In this document: positions 57,544-64,000 of the stretch, in pieces
How the letters are laid out: each line of letters starts with the position of its first letter
How positions within the stretch are numbered: position 1 is the stretch's first letter
Assembly (NCBI GenBank): GCA_963691705.1
Contig: OY829541.1
Span: forward strand, 39,573,661-39,637,660
DNA from: Viola odorata
Taxonomy: Eukaryota > Streptophyta > Magnoliopsida > Malpighiales > Violaceae
Length of the DNA stretch: 64,000 bases
Direction of reading: 5' to 3'
Program-made: the position numbers and the translations under genes
The notes under the pieces: model-generated
Database searches by the model: none
What the model was told of the DNA's origin: nothing
Seen by the model: only the letters and a program-made list of their open reading frames with translations

Positions 57544-59488
57544 GCCCCACTATTCCTCTGACACTATGAGGCTTCATAGCTGGCTCTGGAAAACTCATAG
57601 GATTCTTTATTTTAAAATGTTTCAATATGGGTTCCGCCTCCCAGTTCATGACACGCTAGAGCGTGTGTTGCGCGAGCACGGGCTTAACCCTGCGCAGATC
57701 ACACCTTCCTCATGGAGCTGCATCTACACCTTCCTTCGTGCTTGCGAATTAAAAGATATTCTTGCTCCCTCTGTTGCTTTATTTCGCAAGTTCTTGACTT
57801 TGGTTTTTCGCGACGGATTCATTAATATTATTCCAAGATGGGATGATGCTCTAGTAAGGCCTTTCTGGCAGAAATTTGGAGGATTTGAGGGGAACGTCGA
57901 GAACTGGAAGAGCGGTTTCTTCGTTGTCGAATTACCCTCTCGCCTGTGGCGTCCTGATTTCAACCTGGAGGTGGTTGATTGGGCGAGGCCAGCGCCTCTG
58001 TCTAAGGAAGAGTTGGATCGGGCCAATGCTTTACTGGAGATGGAGTCCTCTTTCAAGATCCTAAACTTTGCTTTGTACAGGCCTTTAACTGAGTGTACCA
58101 TAAGTGAGCGTTTGAGCTTCGCCGCTGCCTTGCTTACCCTTTGTTTACTAACATAACTTTTCGCAGGGGAGACCATCGCTCGACCGCTCTCCGAAGGTGA
58201 CGCTCCTCACAATGTTGTCGCCCCTTCAACGACTGCTCCCTCTACTTCCGCTGGGGCTCGAGCTGATCACCGTATGCCCATAAAGAAAAGAGCTTTAGAC
58301 GAGATTCTTTCCAGGGAAAGCGGTTCCTCCTCCGCACTTCCCGCTTCGTGGAGAACTGGTTACCCAGTCGGAAGAAGAGGTCCGGGTCTGGTTTGCCAGT
58401 GACTGAGACAAAGATTTTCTCCTACGGAGTCGAGGACATGGAGGACATGGACACGGAATTGAGCCTCCGCCCGGCTTCCTCAGCTCAACGAAAGAAGCTA
58501 AGGGAAGCGAGCGAAGCTCAAGTGACCAAGATAGTTGCTCAATCTCCTCCAAGCGACGCCGCAAATACTGTCGCTTCCCAAACTGCCGCTTCTCCCGACA
58601 CCACTGTGGAGGGTGCCGCTTTACTGGGTGGCGCTTCCTCGACTCTAGGGTTGGCTGCCCCCAACAAGACCTCCTCTGCCGCGACGATGCCACCATCCGC
58701 TGCAAATTCCACTCCTGTCATGGAGCTCTTCTCACTCTCCCTCGAAGTCCCCATGCCCGTTGTTCCTTACTTCAATTCGAGACATCGGGGTCTCAGGCGG
58801 TATCTCTGCCCCTTGCTTTGTTGCTGATCTTTCCCGTGACGGGCCTCAAGGGGCCCCCTCTCACCGGCTAAATCTGTCGAAATTTGGGACTGACGGGTTC
58901 CGTGCCCTAGGTATATCAGACCCCTTATCGCAAGATCAGCCCACGACTATCTTGGCTTACGAAATGTTTCGCGCCTCCGAGGAGGAGAGTAGGCTACTGC
59001 AACTTCCTCCCGAAGTTCAGTATGTGCGCTTCATGAACAATTGCCTTGCTGCCTTTCGACAACTTCATTACTTCATCAACGCTCGTGGGACACAATCTAA
59101 AAACTCTGGTGCCCTAGCAAAGGTAGAGGAGCTGTCGCGACTCCACAAACGTGCTCAGGCCGAACTGCGTGAGTGCCGCGCTGACCTTTCTCGGGAAAGG
59201 TCTAAAGGAAAAGCCCAGGTTGAAGCTTTAGAGGCTGAGTTGGTGGCTGAGAAGAAGAAGAACTCATTCCTTCTTGAGGAGGTATCCTCCCGCGATGCGG
59301 ACCTGTCGAAAGCTTTCAAGAAAGTGACCTGGTGGAAGAAGAAGACTGAACAAGCCTTTATCGCTGGGGTGACAGATCAGCACCGCAGCAGGTCCGCTGA
59401 TCCCGCTGAGGTCGCCAGGTATGCCTCCGCGAGGATGAAAGAGATTGACGAGAGCCAAGAGGGTTTCCTCTCCTCCGAAGAGGAGTAG
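57544..59488 (+). pseudogene. Tat antisense gene B' (element 2), main part
   Basis: Exon 1 continues with YFKMFQYGFRLPVHDTLE, PSSWSCIYTFLRACELKDI and NIIPRWDDALVRPFW, ending at 58103. A 63-bp intron (58104-58166) has GT, a textbook TACTAAC branch point and CAG. Exon 2 runs 58167-59488: FVENWLPS, a Ser/Thr-rich linker, LNLSKFGTDGFRALGISDPL, a coiled coil and the acidic end FLSSEEE. Frame changes lie near 57560, 58340 and 58770, so the copy is dead. The intron position and phase equal those of gene B. Confidence 0.85.
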
Positions 59489-59988
59489 TGGATTAGTGCC
59501 TGGGAAGGGCCCATTTGATGCCGCTTGATTGGGGGTGTCGCTTCTTTCCTTACTCCCTTATTGTATTATTTTTCCTGTTTGGATATTTGATGTCGCCTCC
59601 TTGCTTGTAATAATTAACAGATCTTGTAATCTTGACCAAATAATGCGTGTTTCTTAACGATGTCGCCCTTTATCCCATGCCGCTTGACTACATTTTCTTC
59701 GCACTTTGCCTCTTGCATGCCGTGTCATTACATCTTGCCGCTCCTTTTCGCCGGGTTTGACTACGCCCTTTTCAGAGCGTTTAATGCTCTGACTCCTTTT
59801 ACTTGATATGGAGGAGACAGTCATGATGCTTTGAGCCCACGTGTCATCAAAGGGGAACGCTAAAGGACTGGCGGGCTGAGCATGTCTTTTCGCTCCTCAG
59901 GGGTTGTACCCGCTTCCCGCGTCTTTTTGCCCTTGACACGTCACACCCCACGATCGCTTGACCCGTCGTTCCCTTTAGTCCTTAGGGT
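59489..59988. other. Intergenic spacer B'-A' in Tat element 2
   Basis: No gene. Contains words such as ATGTCGCC and GATGCCGCTTG and the promoter of gene A'. Confidence 0.4.
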
Positions 59989-59995
59989 TATAAAA
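59989..59995 (+). promoter_or_regulatory. TATA box of antisense gene A'
   Basis: TATAAAA within GGGTTATAAAACCCC, 172 bp upstream of the A' ATG. Both word and distance match gene A. Confidence 0.65.
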
Positions 59996-60160
59996 CCCCC
60001 ACGTGCTTTCTTTTTATCTCTTGTTATCTTCTCTTTTGAAAAACGAAAAGAAAGAAAAGACAATTCCTCTTCTCCCTCCTACGATCCACCGCTGCCCGGG
60101 TGCTTCGATCTTCTCCTCACCACAGGTACCTTCCTCTCTATTCTTCTTTTAAGCTTACAC

Positions 60161-62488
60161 ATGGCTCGCAACCGCCGCTATCCCCGCTCTGCTGGGGAGG
60201 GGGATATTGATACTACTGTTTCCACCATTGCTTCCACCGCCGTCCTTCGATGGCGCCTGCAGAGCTATAATGCCACTCTCGACCAGCTGGAGGGGTATTC
60301 TAGTGAAGTTGCCCCAAAGTCCCTTCGCCTTAATAGCAAATTACCTGGCAACCGTAGGGTTCTTTATGCCAAAATGTTTCATTATGGTTTTCGGTTGCCT
60401 CTAGATCCTTTAATTGCCGAGTTATTCTCTGAATTTGATCTGAATGCTGCCCAATTGAATCCGAACGCCTACTGTGGCATTTATGCTTTTATAGCCCTCT
60501 GTAGATATATAGGGAATGAATCTCCTTCCTTGTTACTTCGCTCCTTTTTTCAATTATACCACCATAACAACGACATCATAGCGATATCGCCTCGCTATGA
60601 TGTTGAAGCTCTAAACCCCTTTACCTGGAAGCTGTTATTCCTTGAATCTTCTATTGATGCTTGGAAAAGAGGATTCTTCATCATCAATCTGCCCCAGCCT
60701 TTGTGGCGGAGCGGGTTTAATCTCGTTGTCCGAGACACTGCCTGGGGTGGCAGGCCAGAGTTAGGACCAGTTGACCAAGGCTGGCTGGACAAGCCGCTCA
60801 ACCTGTCGGGGATTCCCGGTGTTCGCACTCGCGAACTCGCGTGCCGGGGCGACATCTAGGGTTGCATTCAAAGTGAGCACCGTCCCTTTGTTCGTTGTTC
60901 CACGCCAATACTAACTCTAACATTCATTTCTTATCTCTACAGATCCTCCCGCCGGGTGGAAACCTGATTGCATCAAGAAAAGAGAGAGAAGAGCTCAGCA
61001 GAAGAGAGAAAAAAAGGCTCTTTCTGCCGCCTCGGCTGGTGCCGTGACTGACACCACGCACGCGTCCACTTCTGCACCTGAGTCCTCTTCTCTTCCTCGA
61101 GCGGAGGCTACTGCCACATCAACTGCTGAGCCAACCTTCCTCCCCTAGCGTTGTTCCTACACGAGCGTCGTCTCCTCGTCCTCTCCTTGCGAGAAAGAAG
61201 AAAAGAACTCTCCGCCTTCGCGTTATCGCTCCTACCCGTCCTCCTGTTCAGGTGGTTTTTACAAAATTTTCTGTCTATATATTTTTTGTTCGTTTCTTAA
61301 TTCCCCTATTTCTTTTGCACGTAGGATACCGCTGTTGTTGCCTCTTCTGCCACTCCTTCGCGCGACGACATGGATTTGTCGGGTATTCTTGACCCCAAGC
61401 GACCGCGTCTTAATGAGGACTCAACTTCAGTGAACGACTTTGCCGCTGGTCAGGAAAGGCAAGGCGGCGTCACCAATACCGGCCCCTTGGTGGGGAATCA
61501 AGGCTCTGGTCTGGCAGGGAATGGGGCTACCTCTGCGCTGCTTCACTCTTCTTTTGCCGCGTCATCTCCTCCACCTGGCAATCCCTTGGACTTTCTAGAG
61601 GATCTTGCAGAGGAGGACTTTCCCTCCCTACAAACTGGCGGTTTCAATATTTACGCTGGACCATCTAATCGTTCCCCTCCGTCCCCTCCTGATGTCTTCT
61701 TCATTCCTACTGCTGTTCAAACAGTCTCTCCCTCTCTTCCCCCCATGGACACTCCGCGCATGGTGGCTGACCTAAGCACTATACTCTCTAGCGGAGCCGC
61801 CACCCATCAAGTTGATTTAAGTAACATTCGCCAGCGCGGGTTCCCAGCATTGGGGGGCGACAGCTCCCTAGCGACATCCGTCTATCTGGCAGGGCATCTG
61901 ATGTCAGTTGAGGAGGAGGAGCAGGCTTTCCTCTCCATTGCCGAGGGCGAGCAACTACAGCAGATAAGGACCCAGCTGTTCTCTAGCTTTCAGGGCTTCC
62001 ATTACTGGTCTAGGAATGTGACGAGATGAATGAGCTCTCTCCAATCTTCCTCCCAGGAATGGCTCAACACTAATCACCAGCTCTTGGAAGAAATCAACAA
62101 GTACCAAAGGGAACTTCATAAAACTCAGAAAGAGCTGAGGAAGTGTGTTGAAGAGCGACAATGTGCGGAAGCCAGTTTGGGAGTTGCGAGGAAAGAGTTG
62201 GAAGAGGCCAAAGGACACCAGGCCATGAGGGATGCCGCCCTTCAAGCGGAGCAAAGTAAGAATGCCGCTCTTACGGAGGAAACGGCGGACAAGTGTAAAT
62301 GGTTTCTAGAACAAACTGCAGGCCTCATGGCCGACTGCTTCATTGAGCGTCACGGCCGTAATTTCTTCGACGTTGATGCCATTATCCGCCTCTTCAAGCA
62401 GAAGTCCAGGTTCCTCACGGAAGAGGGCTACCGCCAGGCGAAGAGGCCACGGCATGGCGAGGGGGATAACCGCATGCCCAGGCCGTAA
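60161..62488 (+). pseudogene. Tat antisense gene A' (element 2), three exons, nearly intact
   Basis: Exons 60161-60872, 60943-61251 and 61325-62488; introns of 70 and 73 bp. The first intron has an ACTAAC-type branch point. Start at MARNRRYPRSAGEGD, chosen because homology with gene A begins there, although the frame is open further upstream. Exon 1 carries the Transposase_28-like domain: LPGNRRVLYAKMFHYGFRLP, LNPNAYCGIYAF and AISPRYDVEALNPFTWKLL. Exon 2 is basic. Exon 3 has HQVDLSNIRQRGFPALGG, FHYWSRNV and a long coiled coil. Breaks: TAG at 60857-60859 just before the first donor, a frame change near 61147 and TGA at 62027-62029. Only about three lesions separate it from an open gene. Function is unknown. 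Confidence 0.85.
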
Positions 62489-63265
62489 ATGTCACTTCTC
62501 TTTCTGTCCATCGGGCGCCCTGACTTCTTTGTCCTTTTTGTGTTTTTGGGGCCTTTTTTTTAAACAAATATCCCCTCTTGTACAAATAGTTTGCACAATT
62601 TGCCATCATTTTACTTTATCGATGATCTTTCTTGCTTTACTTTTATTAGCCCTTCTTTCAAAACTGGTTGCCACCGTTGAACTGATGTGGCCTGCGCCTT
62701 CGAACTTCCCTTGCGGGGTCACAACACGCCCTGTCATCGCGCGTTTCTCTCCGCGCAATAGGGTAGATCCGTTCCTTACCATTATTTCGTACCGTGCTTG
62801 GGACGACTGGATCTCCCCTTTAGACGCTCAGCCTCTCTGCGGCGTCATTATTTTCCAAGTGCTCCATCACTTTGACACTTTACTAAATTTTCTGCACATT
62901 TTACTTATAAATTTCGTTAGTAGCAACATATTCCCGAAAAGCCTTAGTTACCTTGGGCCATTGCCGCGCACGCTCCTCACTTACTTAGCACGATCCTTCC
63001 GAGATATCGCTTGTGCCGAATTTTCTGCACATTTTCATTTATTATTTACATTAGTAGCGACATCTACTAAAATATCTTAATTACCTTGGGGTGTGGGCGC
63101 GTATTTCCCCAACTCACTTGGCGCGATCTCGCCCGTTGTCTCTCGTGTCACGTACTCTTCCAGCCAAACTTCACTGGGTTTGTCCCTTCCGATTACTAGT
63201 TGGGGTACCGTGATTTCCCGCATTTCTTCAATCGGCCGAGAAGTGCCCTCTCTCAGTGCGCCGCC
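62489..63265. other. Non-coding region downstream of gene A'
   Basis: No supported coding region. It corresponds to 33301-33899 in element 1. TTTCTGCACATTTTA-type words recur near 62890 and 63020, with TTAGTAGCAACA and TTAGTAGCGACA beside them. Confidence 0.4.
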
Positions 63266-63735
63266 TGATCAGGGTCAGCCATCTCGAGGATAGGACTTTT
63301 CACTTCCTCAGCGTTGCCCTCGCACCTTGGAACGTGCCCCTTCTTTAAGAGGAGCCTATGTTAGCGCTACCCTCGTAAGGATAGGATTTTCACTTACGAG
63401 GTGGAGTTTTTATCTTCCCTAGGGTCGTGCCTCACTTAATGATCATCCGCCTATGTGAGCACGGGCTATCACAAGGATAGGACTTTACACCCCCAGGGGA
63501 GTCGGGGCGTGCCCTCTCTGGGTTTCCCCAGGATAGGATTTTCACTCCCGACAGTGCTGGAGCGTGTCTCGTCTTAGCGAGCCGCCTGATCAAGGCCGGC
63601 CTCACAAGGCCAGAATTTTTCACTTCCACCACCATATATTTCCAGGATCGTCGGGGCGTGCCTCGTCTTGACGACCCATTTGCATTAGCCCGTTCTGCCC
63701 CAAGGCTAGGACTTTTCACCCCCGACATCCTCCTT
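63266..63735 (-). repeat. Degenerate tandem repeats of Tat element 2
   Basis: Several units containing AGGATAGGACTTTTCACT or variants, with GGGGCGTGCC. The complement of this is the GTGAAAAGTCCTATC family of element 1, confirming the inverted orientation and the shared structure. Confidence 0.82.
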
Positions 63736-63805
63736 TCCTTGTTATCTGCACATTACACAGACAACCAATAAGGAACAAGAAATATTTCCACAACAATTGT
63801 TAGAC

Positions 63806-64000
63806 CATGCCCAACGGCATGTCGATTTCAATTTCTAGACCATGCCCACCGGCATGTCACTTTTCATTATTTCAATTTCTAGACCATGCCCAACGGCATG
63901 TCGATTTCAATTTCTAGACCATGCCACCGGCATGTCACTTTTCATTATTTCAATTTCTAGACCATGCCCAACGGCATGTCGATTTCAATTTCTAGACCAT
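63806..64000. repeat. Hairpin-bearing tandem repeat array running off the right edge
   Basis: Five copies of CATGCC, a 3-4-nt loop and GGCATG start at 63806, 63841, 63885, 63920 and 63963. They alternate between a 35-bp unit (CAAC loop, then TCGATTTCAATTTCTAGAC) and a 43-44-bp unit (CACC loop, then TCACTTTTCATTATTTC), giving a 79-bp higher-order period. A sixth copy begins at the edge. Confidence 0.93.

Larger units (their letters stand above)
47181..64000 (-). mobile_element. Tat-lineage element 2, inverted, 3' portion only
   Basis: From its 3' LTR (left) through the antisense cassette D'-C'-B'-A', now on the plus strand, to tandem repeats homologous (as complement) to 32820-33300. gag-pol would lie beyond the right edge. 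It is interrupted in B' by the CRM-like element (50055-57538). It is colinear with element 1 but clearly diverged. Confidence 0.9.

Noticed and set aside
63806..64000. Repeat array resembling a CRISPR array
   Set aside because: Spacers are not unique but alternate between two fixed sequences, and the genome is a plant; it is a tandem satellite.

Overview
This is a piece of plant nuclear genome, most likely from a eudicot. One spliced host gene is intact: a seven-exon, 776-residue GH3 beta-xylosidase close to Arabidopsis BXL4 (16715-20547). Nearly everything else is transposable-element DNA in several layers of nesting.

Layout. 1-4116: minus-strand LINE, with ORF2 running off the left edge and an ORF1 with an RRM. 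6480-7275: a second LINE reverse-transcriptase remnant. 7781-13920: a long-TIR DNA transposon (Pack-MULE-like) that carries a fragment of a pectin methylesterase/invertase inhibitor (PMEI) gene. That fragment was split by a non-autonomous Athila-like retrotransposon (8238-13005, TSD CCACT). 13994-14267: a Stowaway-type MITE. 14270-16600: AT-rich sequence leading to the xylosidase promoter.

22172-46420: a degenerate minus-strand Athila-like element X (integrase, 3' region, polypurine tract, 3' LTR). Its integrase is split by a solo LTR of the same family (26168-45612). That solo LTR is itself split twice: by a complete 15.6-kb Tat-lineage Ty3 element (26624-42250, TSD CTTTC) and by a 2.35-kb solo LTR of another family (42997-45343, TSD TGTTC). 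A further solo LTR (24035-24773) sits in X's 3' region.

47181-64000: the 3' half of a second, inverted Tat element. A CRM-like Ty3 element (50055-57538, TSD CTATC) is inserted into one of its genes.

The most interesting feature is a four-gene antisense cassette shared by both Tat elements, lying between pol and the 3' LTR. I call the genes D, C, B and A, counted from the 3' LTR. Each is transcribed against gag-pol. Each has its own TATA-like box at a gene-specific distance from the ATG, and B and A have short introns at matching positions. B and A look like paralogues. Order, spacing, introns and protein sequence are conserved between two diverged elements, so the cassette has been under selection as a unit. 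Most copies here carry stops or frameshifts. Only gene C of the first element is open throughout.
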